From positions 3,410,001-3,474,000 of the forward strand of contig NZ_JAUSXI010000001.1 in NCBI RefSeq assembly GCF_030815865.1: 64,000 nucleotides of DNA. The letters are read 5' to 3'. Each line of letters starts with the position of its first letter. Position 1 is the first letter of the stretch. Made by a program: the position numbers and the translations under genes. Under the pieces are notes generated by a model, which saw only the letters and a program-made list of their open reading frames with translations, made no database searches and was not told where the DNA came from. Of this stretch, positions 1 to 8,080 are shown piece after piece. Origin of the DNA: Arthrobacter globiformis (lineage in GTDB: Bacteria > Actinomycetota > Actinomycetes > Actinomycetales > Micrococcaceae).

Positions 1-13
1 CCGACGCCCACAT
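1..13 (-). CDS. Start of a gene running off the left edge
   Basis: Only the first four codons (Met-Trp-Ala-Ser) are inside the window. The start is believable because a purine-rich ribosome binding site (GGAGGA) lies six bases upstream of the ATG. It follows the 106-residue gene ending at 43 in the same direction. The paralogue of that gene at 33847-34164 is also followed by a gene (33377-33835), so this may be the matching partner, but nothing in four codons can prove it. Confidence 0.4.
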
Positions 14-42
14 GCTGCTTCCTCCGGCCAAGGTCTGCGTCG

Positions 43-363
43 TCAGCCGTTCTCGCGCCCGGGCAACGGCGCGCCGTTGAGAAAGGCTTCGTACTCCGCC
101 TCGACGTCCTCATCGACGTCGGGCCGCTGGTGGCTGTACCGCGCATCAGTGCGGTCGCGCTTCGGCCCGGAGACCCAGAACTCATCGCCGTTGCCGACGT
201 CGTAGAAGTTGGCGCGAGCCAGCCCCGTCACCCTTTCCAGCGTGCGGCCCCGGAAGTGGGCAATTTTCCACGACTTGGAAAACCGCAACCTCGTGATCCA
301 CGCCGGCCCGCGGTCCGTGTTGTAGCCGGTCTTCAGCTGGACGTACATAATCCTCTCGGGCAT
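43..363 (-). CDS. Conserved hypothetical protein, 106 aa (paralogue at 33847)
   Basis: I do not recognise a named domain. The start is set at the ATG at 363 because the paralogue at 33847-34164 begins with the same MPERIMYVQLKTG stretch, although the frame stays open upstream. The two proteins share nearly all residues of the first half (Asn-Thr-Asp-Arg-Gly-Pro-Ala-Trp, Arg-Phe-Ser-Lys-Ser-Trp) and the ending AFLNGAPLPGRENG; the middle differs after the Phe-Arg-Gly-Arg-Thr-Leu-Glu motif. It is soluble, without signal peptide or membrane segment. A second gene starts directly downstream at 13, as at the paralogous locus, which suggests a two-gene unit. Confidence 0.75.
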   Translation of the reverse strand: MPERIMYVQLKTGYNTDRGPAWITRLRFSKSWKIAHFRGRTLERVTGLARANFYDVGNGDEFWVSGPKRDRTDARYSHQRPDVDEDVEAEYEAFLNGAPLPGRENG

Positions 364-805
364 GGCCACATCGTAACGCCGGATGCATGGACGGGTTACT
401 TGCTTCCAGGGAGCACTTTCGCTCCCGGGTAACACCGCAGCAGCCGCGGCACCCGGCCAGCCCATTCGAGAACCCTGCGCCTGCTGCCCCTACTTGCTGA
501 CCGGCTTCGCCAAAGGTGGATGAATATGCCGGTCGGTGGCGGTGAACAGGGCCGCGGTTGCCCCTACCGAAGCCTTGGATTTCCGGCCGGTGTCTTCGAG
601 CTGGGCAGCATCTTTGGCCTGAAGTTCCCGGCGGCGAGGGTGGTGTTCCAGACGGCCTCGTACACGGTGCGAAGCTGGGTCATTTTTCGGCGCATGTCGC
701 TACGCATTGCGCAGCTGTCTTTGGATTGAGGCGGTTGCTATGGCCTTGCGCTGCTCCCTGGGCTAGACGATTCATCGATACGCGAGCAAGAGCGGGAAAG
801 AAGTA
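364..805. other. Gene-free stretch
   Basis: No convincing coding sequence on either strand. Open frames on both strands exist but have no family resemblance that I can name and no ribosome binding site. A minus-strand frame around 540-750 contains a charged, helix-like stretch that could be the worn remains of a gene. Confidence 0.4.
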
Positions 806-1885
806 TCAGGGAGCTGTACCGGAAACGGATGTTTCGATGGCGGTCCACCCTACTGCCGTGCCCGCAGGGATAACACCGTACGCCTGAGTGAGCACTTCGC
901 GCTCACCAATCAATTGCCCGGTCTTGGGATCGATGATGATCTCCTGGCGTTGGCCGGCTGCTGATGCTTCAGTGCGGCCGATCGCGACGCCGGTGCGGCC
1001 GGCCAGGTTTGCTTGTCCCTCGGTGATTGTCACCCCGGGAATCATGGCCGCAGCCTTGTAGAGAGCAGCCCGCAAATCGGCAGGCACTACGCCAGTCCGG
1101 AGCAGGTCAGCGATGAACACTAAGGCTTCGCCGTCCACCGACTGGCCCTTACCCAAAGTTTGTTTGTAGATGCTGTTGAGCAGACGGTAAGGGTCGCGCG
1201 GCAACAACGTCATGTCAGGTGCAAAGGCTTGGGGGCCGTAGAACTCCCCGCGGGGGGCGCGAAGCAGCTCGGGATGCGCTTGGACGTTCTGTTCCCGGAC
1301 GTATTCCTTGGCCTTGGGATCAAAGAACGTCGTGGGCACGCGTCCTGACCGTCGCCACACCCACTCGCCTGAGCGGTCAAATGGTACGTACATGTCGAAT
1401 TTTTCGGTGTCCAGCCACTGGTAGCTCGCACCATCGGCTTCCACTGACGCCGTCATCCAGACATTGGTGCTTTTGATCCTCAAGTACTGACCCCGACTAA
1501 CCACAGGGTCTGATGTGGTGATAGCTGTGTGTGCGGCGCTGTTGAGCACGTCTGAGGCCTGAGCTGTGGCTCCGCCGCGCCAGCCGGCCAGCCCTACAAC
1601 GTCCCCGCCGATCAGCGTTGCCACAACAGCCGCAGCAGCTGCTGCAGTCAGCCAGGCCCGTGCGCGGCGGGATCTTCTGCCGGAAAGTTTAACCGCTGCA
1701 GCCCACGGTTCCAGCATCCTCACGGCTGAGATCTCCTCGGCATCCCGAACTGGCAAGGGGACGGACTGGGTAACCCCGCATGAACGGTCCCGGCTCCGGG
1801 CCATTTCGTGGTCGGTAATGCGTGCTGCGGGATCTGCCGAAGCCATGTGGTTTCGCACCTGCTCGGCTACTGTTTTCCTGTTCAC
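806..1885 (-). CDS. CU044_5270-type membrane protein, partner of an ECF sigma factor
   Basis: This 359-residue protein has a cytoplasmic N-terminal part of about 75 residues, one membrane helix at about 80-105 (a run of Ala, Val, Leu and Gly after a basic RRSRRAR stretch), and a long extracytoplasmic domain. Layout and position match the CU044_5270 family, encoded directly after ECF sigma factors in actinobacteria; an anti-sigma-like or sensor role is an inference. Its start overlaps the stop of the sigma factor gene by four bases, so the two are translationally coupled. The N-terminal part contains no obvious zinc-binding anti-sigma motif (HxxxCxxC is absent). Confidence 0.75.
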   Translation of the reverse strand: MNRKTVAEQVRNHMASADPAARITDHEMARSRDRSCGVTQSVPLPVRDAEEISAVRMLEPWAAAVKLSGRRSRRARAWLTAAAAAAVVATLIGGDVVGLAGWRGGATAQASDVLNSAAHTAITTSDPVVSRGQYLRIKSTNVWMTASVEADGASYQWLDTEKFDMYVPFDRSGEWVWRRSGRVPTTFFDPKAKEYVREQNVQAHPELLRAPRGEFYGPQAFAPDMTLLPRDPYRLLNSIYKQTLGKGQSVDGEALVFIADLLRTGVVPADLRAALYKAAAMIPGVTITEGQANLAGRTGVAIGRTEASAAGQRQEIIIDPKTGQLIGEREVLTQAYGVIPAGTAVGWTAIETSVSGTAP

Positions 1886-2397
1886 AGTTCTGCACCTTCT
1901 GTCTGAATTAGGCGGCTTAGTGCCTTGCGTGCCCGGTGGAGGCGCATCCTGATCGCCGTGGCACTGGTGTCGAGCAAGTCCGAGATTTCCTTGGACGTGA
2001 GGCCGTCCCAGTAGGTCAGGAGGAGAACTTCGCGTTCGTCCGCGTCGAGCCGTAGCAGGGCTTCATGAAGAGGGGAATCGCGGGCAGACGCTTCGGCGTG
2101 CCGCTCGGAGCGGAGCTCACCGAGGAGTTTCGCGGACCGCACAGCGGAACGTTCATGATTGCGAAGCACGTTCCTTGCGACACCGAAAAGGATCATGACT
2201 GTGAGGCTCGCGCTGTCAGTCGATTTCTCCCAAGCGATCCTGAACACCTCGGAGCACAAATCTTCAGCGGTCGCGGCATTCTCGGTCCGCCGGCGAAGAT
2301 AGCGGTATATGCGGTCATGAGCGGCCGCATGCGCTACTAAGAAACGCTTCTCCCGCTCCAAATCCGCACGATCCTTCCGGACTGTTTGAAAGCTCAT
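1882..2397 (-). CDS. ECF-type RNA polymerase sigma factor
   Basis: The 171-residue protein has the two sigma-70 domains of extracytoplasmic-function sigma factors. Region 2 lies at about 20-85 (Ile-Tyr-Arg-Tyr, then Ala-Glu-Asp-Leu-Cys-Ser-Glu-Val-Phe), and region 4 at about 120-165 with the helix-turn-helix signature Glu-Arg-Glu-Val-Leu-Leu-Leu-Thr-Tyr-Trp and Ser-Lys-Glu-Ile-Ser-Asp-Leu-Leu. It redirects RNA polymerase to its own promoter set. It is first in a two-gene unit with the CU044_5270-type protein (four-base overlap). The ATG at 2397 has only a weak ribosome binding site. Confidence 0.88.
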   Translation of the reverse strand: MSFQTVRKDRADLEREKRFLVAHAAAHDRIYRYLRRRTENAATAEDLCSEVFRIAWEKSTDSASLTVMILFGVARNVLRNHERSAVRSAKLLGELRSERHAEASARDSPLHEALLRLDADEREVLLLTYWDGLTSKEISDLLDTSATAIRMRLHRARKALSRLIQTEGAEL

Positions 2398-2431
2398 ACC
2401 CGGTTAATGTCCGGCAACTCCGAAAGTGTAA

Positions 2432-2992
2432 CGAGCAGGCGCAACAAATATTGGCAGGCTAGGTGCGCGGACATGCCCCCTCCGCACATCGTGTGGCGGC
2501 AAACTGACTGTTCTCAATCTGGGCGACCTGCGCGTCCCCTCAGGGGCATTGGGCGGCTGCGACCCCTTCGTGAACCTGGACCAGCCGGTGATCGTGAAGA
2601 TTCCGCCTGGCGACTACCCGGTCCGCGTCACCATCGCGGACGTCTCGCCTGAACAGGACGGATCGAATCTGCGTGAGGCCTACCTTTCCCTCATCCTCTC
2701 CCCGGCGGAGTCAGTGGCCGTGGAAGCTGCCCGCGGGCCGGACGGCCAGTTCTACGGCGGGGGCGTAAGCACCGGGACCGTGGCCTTCGTTGACGCCGAG
2801 GCTGTAACCGGCTGCATGCCGCATGAGTCAACCTGGTACGAGGAAGTTTTCGAATCAGAAGACCCCCCGACTGCTGGTTCGACCTCATGGACGCCGACGG
2901 ACCGCATCCGCCCGGCGCTGCAAACATCGTGATGCCACTGGGCGAGGACGGTGAGAACGTCGTGCTGTCCCATTCCGGCTGGGGCGATGGGA
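2432..2992 (+). pseudogene. DUF4241 protein remnant, truncated and frameshifted
   Basis: Two frames together read as a DUF4241 protein. The first (from 2432, no start codon before its upstream stop) carries Val-Pro-Ser-Gly then Cys-Asp-Pro-Phe and Pro-Pro-Gly-Asp-Tyr-Pro-Val, and the Thr-Gly-Thr-Val-Ala-Phe-Val-Asp-Ala-Glu motif. Just after Glu-Glu-Val-Phe-Glu a run of six C at 2863-2868 shifts the frame. The second frame continues with Asp-Leu-Met-Asp-Ala, Gly-Ala-Ala-Asn-Ile-Val and Ser-His-Ser-Gly-Trp-Gly-Asp-Gly, where similarity stops at about 2990. Both the N-terminus and the last beta strands are missing, so it is not functional. Confidence 0.75.
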
Positions 2993-3310
2993 GTGGGCTT
3001 TGCGGGCTTGAGCGCCAAGACCTTCGTCGCACAGGTGAGCTGGAGCCCGTCGCCGGAGGAGTCGAGCCGGCAGTCCTGGTCTTTGACCCCCGGCCATCTG
3101 GATAAGTCCGAGGCGAATCGGTCGAACCTGTAGGGAAAGTCGCCGTGCTCGGTGTAGATGTTGACGATGCCGCCATCGAAGCCGTCCTGGGTGATGAGAA
3201 CGGACTGGCCGTCCGGGGCCACGAGCTTCACAGGGTCACCAATGCCAACAGCATTCAGAATCGCGAAGAAGAACACCAGCCCTAGGAAGGGCGCCGCCTG
3301 TTTACGGCGC
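2990..3310 (-). pseudogene. Remnant of a membrane-anchored protein (copy of 25738-26315)
   Basis: This frame shares the core of the protein at 25738-26315: Gly-Ile-Gly-Asp, Asp-Gly-Gln-Ser-Val-Leu-Ile-Thr-Gln-Asp-Gly-Phe-Asp-Gly, and Val-Lys-Asp-Gln-Asp-Cys, with a hydrophobic segment in front (Phe-Leu-Gly-Leu-Val-Phe-Phe-Phe). The N-terminal half present at the other locus is absent. On the 3' side it runs into the DUF4241 remnant on the opposite strand, so the natural end is replaced. No start codon with a ribosome binding site is visible. Function unknown. Confidence 0.65.
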
Positions 3311-3311
3311 T

Positions 3312-3544
3312 CAGGTCTGATATGCCGGCCAGCCGTCGCCACAAAGACGAACCGGTCTCCAGCGTGAGGATGAATTCGATGACTCCGCCAAGTTCGCTGG
3401 TGTCCGGACCTGGGGCTCAGATGTCTTCGCCACGAAGGCGAGAAAGAAGCAAGCGCGAGGACGGCCAGACCTGGCGATCCCCACACAGGCGTGGATGAGC
3501 CAGAGCACGCCCACGATGACTGGCAGGAAGATGAAGGGACTCAT
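3312..3544 (-). pseudogene. Remnant of a small membrane protein (copy of 26380-26667)
   Basis: Starts with Met-Ser-Pro-Phe-Ile-Phe-Leu-Pro-Val-Ile-Val-Gly-Val-Leu-Trp-Leu at 3544, matching the opening of the gene at 26380-26667. After the first membrane helix the second helix is shortened and the frame changes; a shifted frame then reads Leu-Gly-Gly-Val-Ile-Glu-Phe-Ile-Leu-Thr-Leu-Glu-Thr, matching the C-terminal Leu-Asp-Gly-Val-Phe-Glu-Phe-Val-Leu-Ala-Leu-Glu-Thr of the other copy. It therefore carries at least one deletion and a frameshift. Confidence 0.65.
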
Positions 3545-3954
3545 GGCGCCCGCCGGTCGTTGTCTACGCACTTATGCGTCTGGCCCGCGTCCCCCAACGT
3601 CATGGACCTCAGCCTAGCGGAATCGCTGGAGGCGCTTTCACAGTCGTGGGTTCAGGGCACTCTGGCCGAATGAAGCTCCACGGATGGTTGGTGCGCCTGT
3701 GCATGCCGGCCTATGCTCGCGATTCCCGGTCGTGCGCGCTCTCGGCTGCGCCGAGGCACCTGCCCTTGATGGGGGTGTGTGGTTGTCGACGGCGGACTGG
3801 GTTAGGAAGCCAAGTCCCGGAGGGTGGACCGATGGTTCACCGCCGCCGACCGATTCAAGTGTCCACATTCGTCCTTGGAAGAACTATGGAATTCCTTGGA
3901 ACGCCTCGTTGGCAGTCCAAATGGTTGTTGAGTTGGCCCCGCTTGGACCCGGCT
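3545..3954. other. Gene-free stretch
   Basis: I see no supported gene. Open frames here have no ribosome binding site and no recognisable motifs. Confidence 0.45.
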
Positions 3955-4854
3955 CTAGCCCTCCAGATCGAAGTCCAGGTCTAGATCTTCGACGGCTCCC
4001 AGCTCACGCCAGGTGGATCCCACTGGGGCTGCTCCGATGGTCGCGGCGATGGGCATCCGGTCCACTTCGACCAGCTGGTCCAAGTCCAGCCCGGTCAGTA
4101 CGGCGATGTCCCTGATCGGGGCCTGGAAGGTGCGGAACGGGCCCAGCGGCGGGACATCCTCCGTGACCCCAGGACGCGGCATGTCCGGCATGTCGGCCAG
4201 TTGCGGGGACTGGTCCACCACGTATCCGGTGGCCGCCAGCTCGCTGTCGTGGATGAAGGCGGCGACCTTGAAGAAGCGCAGCGGGATGTCCACGCCCCGG
4301 TATACCGGATCGAGGGCACTGAAGATCGGACCGGTGAAGACCACGGCCCGGCTGCGGTACTGGGCGGCGTGCTCCTGGAGGTAGTCCTCGATGCCCAGCC
4401 ACAGTTCCATGCCCTGGTTGAACTTGGCGGCCTGTGGGGCGGCGTTGGTGTAATGGAAGGTGTCCTCGTTGGCCTGCTCGGCCTCTGCGACGGTTTCGCC
4501 CCAGCACGCCGAAGACCGGCGGACGAGGTGACCGCGGTCGATGTCATTGTGGGCGTACACCCGCTCCCCCGTCTGCTGGTCCTCCCTCAGCCGCGGATCC
4601 AGCCGCCAGTTGATCCCGGACCGGTCCAGGTGCATGAGCTTCTCGCCATCGATTCCCACGCCGGTGACCGCGGCCAGACGCTTGTCGAGGCGCATCAGCA
4701 CCGAGAAGTGCGTGTAGGGCAGCAGGACCGTCTCCGCGCCGTCGAGGCCCGGCAGCGGCACGTGCACGCCCAGGAAGTTCTCGTCGAAACCGTCACGGCC
4801 GGCATAGTCTTTGGCGCTTGCGGTGGGGTTCAGGTCGGTCAGCAATTCGTCCAT
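3955..4854 (-). CDS. DNA/RNA non-specific endonuclease (NUC1 family)
   Basis: A 299-residue member of the beta-beta-alpha-metal nuclease family related to Serratia nuclease and NucA. The catalytic Asp-Arg-Gly-His motif is at about 106-109 (His109 the general base), and the metal-binding part follows as Asn-Ala-Ala-Pro-Gln-Ala-Ala-Lys-Phe-Asn-Gln-Gly. A Trp-Leu-Gly-Ile-Glu-Asp stretch fits the conserved helix. It hydrolyses double- and single-stranded DNA and RNA in this family. There is no signal peptide, so it is either cytoplasmic or exported by another route. The residue after Leu in the DRGH motif region is Val-Arg-Arg rather than the common Ala-Pro. It stands alone; no inhibitor gene is apparent next to it. 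Confidence 0.88.
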   Translation of the reverse strand: MDELLTDLNPTASAKDYAGRDGFDENFLGVHVPLPGLDGAETVLLPYTHFSVLMRLDKRLAAVTGVGIDGEKLMHLDRSGINWRLDPRLREDQQTGERVYAHNDIDRGHLVRRSSACWGETVAEAEQANEDTFHYTNAAPQAAKFNQGMELWLGIEDYLQEHAAQYRSRAVVFTGPIFSALDPVYRGVDIPLRFFKVAAFIHDSELAATGYVVDQSPQLADMPDMPRPGVTEDVPPLGPFRTFQAPIRDIAVLTGLDLDQLVEVDRMPIAATIGAAPVGSTWRELGAVEDLDLDFDLEG

Positions 4855-5041
4855 GAGCGGACAATACCAGCGGTCACTGGCAACCAGATGAACGATGGGC
4901 CAAAACGAGGCGGCTCCTTTACTCAGGGACGGTGAAAAAGAATTTTCGGGTCGTCACACCGCCATCGCGCTGGTACGCAGAAAACCAGTCGAGTCCAGCT
5001 TGAGGTTTCTCATGCCCCTATGTGTACGGGCCCACAGGAAT

Positions 5042-5069
5042 GCCGCGCCACATGGGATCGTGGCGCGGC
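5042..5069 (-). terminator. Stem-loop after the cysteine hydrolase gene
   Basis: A perfect nine-base-pair stem (GCCGCGCCA / TGGCGCGGC) with a ten-base loop lies about 55 bases past the stop of the gene at 5123-5866. No strong T tract follows on the minus strand, so termination is plausible but not certain. Confidence 0.4.
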
Positions 5070-5122
5070 TTCTGGGTTCCTGCAGCAGACAGGGAGCGGG
5101 TGGTTGCGTCCGGGGCCGTGTC

Positions 5123-5866
5123 TCAGACAGTGGTAGCGGGACGAAGATCTGCCGGTTCGGCCGCCGTAAGCTCGTGGAGCAGCGCGGTCGATGTGGCTAC
5201 CCATCCGAAGAGTGTCTCGATAGAGAGCAACGATGCCTCGTGATTGGTGCGATCAGCCGCAGCGCCGATAGGCTCGGCGGTGCAGTCTTCCAGCAGGAGG
5301 CAGCGGAAGTCCCGGAACATCGCATCTCTGAGCGTCGACTCGACGCAGATGCTCGTTGTGCAGCCCGTAAAGATGATGTCCCGAACCGCCTGACTCCGCA
5401 GCAGCCCTTCCAGCTCGGTCTGGAAGAAGCCACTGAAGCGGCGCTTGTAAATGACGTGATCCCCCGGGGCCGGCGCCAACTCATCAACGATGTCGGTGTT
5501 CCAGGTGTCGCGGACAAGCACGCGGCTGGGGGTGCCGTCCGGCGCCACCACCGGTTCACCTGCGCCCATGAACAGGTGGCGCTGGCGGTTGGTCGAATGA
5601 TCTGGCCCGAGGTCGGAGAGATCTGGCCGGAACCCCATCTTCAGATAAACGATCGGGATCCCCACCTCCCGCGCCGCGTCCACGACGCGAACTATTGGCC
5701 CGACGGCCGCTCGGATCGGGGCGATGTCGATGCCGGCCCGTTCGAACATGCCACCCGTCGATCCGAAGTCGTTCGTCATGTCGACGACGATCACCGCCGC
5801 GTGGCTGAGATCGAGACCGAAAGGCCCGGGCCGAGCCTCGACCGTCAGCATGTCCTGCCGTGTCAT
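5123..5866 (-). CDS. Isochorismatase-fold cysteine hydrolase, RutB-like
   Basis: A 247-residue cysteine hydrolase. The catalytic triad is visible: Asp29 in Val-Val-Asp-Met, Lys141 in Tyr-Lys-Arg-Arg-Phe-Ser-Gly-Phe-Phe, and Cys174 in Thr-Thr-Ser-Ile-Cys-Val-Glu-Ser. The Trp-Asn-Thr motif, the Arg/Lys-Phe-Ser-Gly-Phe-Phe segment and the Phe-Gly-Trp-Val near the C-terminus are shared with RutB, which hydrolyses ureidoacrylate in uracil breakdown; biuret and N-carbamoyl amidohydrolases are close alternatives. No other rut gene is near it, so the substrate is open. Stem-loop at 5042-5069 may end the transcript. Confidence 0.85.
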   Translation of the reverse strand: MTRQDMLTVEARPGPFGLDLSHAAVIVVDMTNDFGSTGGMFERAGIDIAPIRAAVGPIVRVVDAAREVGIPIVYLKMGFRPDLSDLGPDHSTNRQRHLFMGAGEPVVAPDGTPSRVLVRDTWNTDIVDELAPAPGDHVIYKRRFSGFFQTELEGLLRSQAVRDIIFTGCTTSICVESTLRDAMFRDFRCLLLEDCTAEPIGAAADRTNHEASLLSIETLFGWVATSTALLHELTAAEPADLRPATTV

Positions 5867-6021
5867 GTGCCATCCTGTGACGAGGACGCCTCACAGCGCC
5901 CGACGCGATAATGGGTAGAAGTTCAACCTATATCAGCAGGTTAAGACTCGAATTCTAGTGAGGCAACAGGCCGACCAGGAACATTACCAACTAGATCGGA
6001 ATCCGGTCACGTAGACCGGAA

Positions 6022-6560
6022 CGAGGCGACGACTTCACGTCCGCGGTGCCGAATTGGCTCGGAGCCTCAGGTTCAGGCACCAGCGAGTTTCGGACCCCAC
6101 GTGCGGTCGCGCGGATCGCCGGCGGGTTCCTGATCGCCGACGGCGGCAACCACCGGGTGGCGTCGATCGACGACGCCTAAGGCAGCGGTGGCGCACTTTC
6201 GGTGCCTACGGCTCCGGTACTGGGGAGTTCAACCAGCCCACCGGCGTGGCGGTGGACAGCAAGTCACGCATCTACATCGCGGACACCGGCAGCGGGCGAG
6301 TAGTGCGCATGGACGGCATCGACGGCTCCGGATGGGTCTCTTTCGGTGTCGGAGGTACGCCCACGGTCGCCGCGATCGGCGCGAAGCGGATCAGCCGGCT
6401 CGATGCCGCGACGGGAGCCCTCACCGCCGCGACGCCGGCCAACTCGACCGCCGCCGCCGGCCGCATGGTGACGATCAACGACACTTTCAGCCAGGTCACG
6501 ACTCAGATTCATCTCGCCGACCTCAACGTCCGGCAACCCATGGGGATGGTGGTCTGGTGA
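6022..6560 (+). pseudogene. NHL-repeat protein remnant, frameshifted
   Basis: Two NHL beta-propeller repeats survive in different frames. The first frame reads Gly-Ala-Ser-Gly-Ser-Gly-Thr-Ser-Glu-Phe and Leu-Ile-Ala-Asp-Gly-Gly-Asn-His-Arg-Val, ending at a stop at about 6180. The second reads Trp-Arg-Thr-Phe-Gly-Ala-Tyr-Gly-Ser-Gly-Thr-Gly-Glu-Phe-Asn-Gln-Pro-Thr-Gly-Val and Ile-Tyr-Ile-Ala-Asp-Thr-Gly, running to 6560. A complete propeller would need four to six repeats, so this is a fragment of a larger gene. The stop overlaps the GTG start of the next remnant. Confidence 0.6.
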
Positions 6561-6754
6561 CGCGACGACTGCGGGTGCTCACATACAACGTCCAAATGCG
6601 CTTCTGGGCATGGAGACTCGGCTGGACGGCTGAACAGGGCAAGGACATGACCTCTGCACTACCGCCAACTAGCTTCCGCTCGCACAGTCGGCCAAGTACA
6701 GCCCTGGATGAAGGAAGTGGCTGGTGGCTCGTGTCTCGGATCAATGTTACGTGA
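6557..6754 (+). pseudogene. N-terminal scrap of an endonuclease/exonuclease/phosphatase family protein
   Basis: Begins with GTG inside the stop of the NHL frame (GTGA overlap). The first residues, Leu-Arg-Val-Leu-Thr-Tyr-Asn-Val-Gln-Met-Arg, match the first beta strand of the endonuclease/exonuclease/phosphatase fold, including the metal-ligand Asn. After about 25 residues the resemblance is lost and the frame stops at 6754. The coupled arrangement suggests an earlier NHL-EEP gene pair, now cut down. Confidence 0.45.
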
Positions 6755-7213
6755 CAGGAGTTCATGTCGATGCGGACCGGCTGCCTATTACCGGCTGACG
6801 CCCGAGCGCCTGCCTCAAAGTCAGCGCAGGGGCCGATCCAACGGCACGTCCGGCAACTCCTGACTGAGGTGAGTCCCCCGGTGTACCCGGCCTCACGGGC
6901 CGAGCGCTTCAGCGCATGTTCCCATTCGCGGTAGGCAGAGGCGTCGGGTACCAGGTGCGTCAGCACGAACCTTCTCGTCCTCCATGACGGGGAACGGCGC
7001 CGGACGCGGGTTGGACCATGACGCGCGGGCTGCTTGTGGAGCCTGCACCTATTGGGCTTCGCATCATCTTCGCCGGGTCACCGATGAAGCGCTCCGCGAT
7101 GAAGAAGTGGTTGATCCGCTGAAGGCCTAGTCGCGCAGCAGTTTCTAGGTGCCGGGTGTTGGGTGGTCGGGGCCCGACCAGTCCGGAGGAGCAAGCCTAT
7201 GCGGGAGGGTCGC
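6755..7213. other. Gene-poor stretch with possible minus-strand remnants
   Basis: No complete gene. Two minus-strand pieces look protein-like: one near 7030-7140 containing Asn-His-Phe-Phe-Ile-Ala-Glu-Arg-Phe-Ile-Gly-Asp-Pro, and one near 6880-6966 containing Leu-Thr-His-Leu-Val-Pro-Asp and Tyr-Arg-Glu-Trp-Glu. They lie in different frames with a stop between and may be the worn pieces of one gene I cannot identify. Confidence 0.3.
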
Positions 7214-8080
7214 TCACGTAACTCCGGCCCGGGCTACCGGCGAACGGGGTAGGGCGAGTGCCCATCCACCGGCCACTCCAATGGCAAGTAGTACGGTTAG
7301 GAAGCCGATCGCCGGCGCGCTCGGCCATGTCAGGGCGTCGCCATATCGCAGCAGGGCAAGCGCCTGCAGAATGACGAAGGCAACGGAGGTTAGGGCCACG
7401 GGGCGGACGGTGCGGAGGTCGCCGCTCAACTGGCCCTGCGCGGCCGCCCACCCAAGACCGACCAGCCAAGCTCCTATCGCCCTCGCTGTGAGCTCGGACA
7501 GTGGCCACGGCCACCACGTCGCCGCATGAATGGGTACTGCCAGGAGCGCCACGCCATATAGCAGCAGTACCCCGGCGATTCCCACCAGGAGCAGTCGGAG
7601 CGCCGGGGGTAGTACTGGCCGTCCCGCCGTTACGGACATTGAGGCAGGACGCCCGGACCGGATCTGCATCCAGCTGATGACGAGCATCGCCACGGGCACG
7701 ATGGCATAGATTGCCAGCCACGCCCAGGTGGCCACTTGGGCAGCGGGGGCAGTGTCTGACGACAGGTGAAAGCGATCGAGATGAAGCAGGGTGACTCCGA
7801 AGGTCAAAGTCGTGAAGACGAACACGGGCCAGACTGCCAGCCTCGCTAAATCCCAACTCGCTGAGCGGGCGCCCGTCACCTCCAGGCCGGCGCTCGACCA
7901 GTATGCTGCCCCGAGGAAGACCGCGGTCATGGGCGGATTGACTGTCCACGCGAACCATTCCTCAGTCCGGAGGGGAAACACGAACAGCACGAGCCCGGCA
8001 AGAAACACGAGGAATGCAGCGACGTAGAGCAGCCACCGCATCGGCGTAATCAACGGTGTGACCTCAGTTGAAGCGGACAT
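7214..8080 (-). CDS. Polytopic membrane protein of unknown function
   Basis: A 288-residue protein with about eight predicted membrane helices spread over its length and short loops; there are no recognisable transporter or enzyme motifs. The ATG at 8080 is chosen because it overlaps the end of the upstream flavoprotein gene by 17 bases, a normal coupling distance; an upstream start would reach further into that gene. The pairing suggests it works with the flavoprotein (8064-9830), but this is inference. Confidence 0.75.
   Translation of the reverse strand: MSASTEVTPLITPMRWLLYVAAFLVFLAGLVLFVFPLRTEEWFAWTVNPPMTAVFLGAAYWSSAGLEVTGARSASWDLARLAVWPVFVFTTLTFGVTLLHLDRFHLSSDTAPAAQVATWAWLAIYAIVPVAMLVISWMQIRSGRPASMSVTAGRPVLPPALRLLLVGIAGVLLLYGVALLAVPIHAATWWPWPLSELTARAIGAWLVGLGWAAAQGQLSGDLRTVRPVALTSVAFVILQALALLRYGDALTWPSAPAIGFLTVLLAIGVAGGWALALPRSPVARAGVT

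Noticed and set aside
540..760. Minus-strand charged stretch resembling a phage-type small protein
   Set aside because: Broken frame, no start and only a vague resemblance; not enough for a feature.
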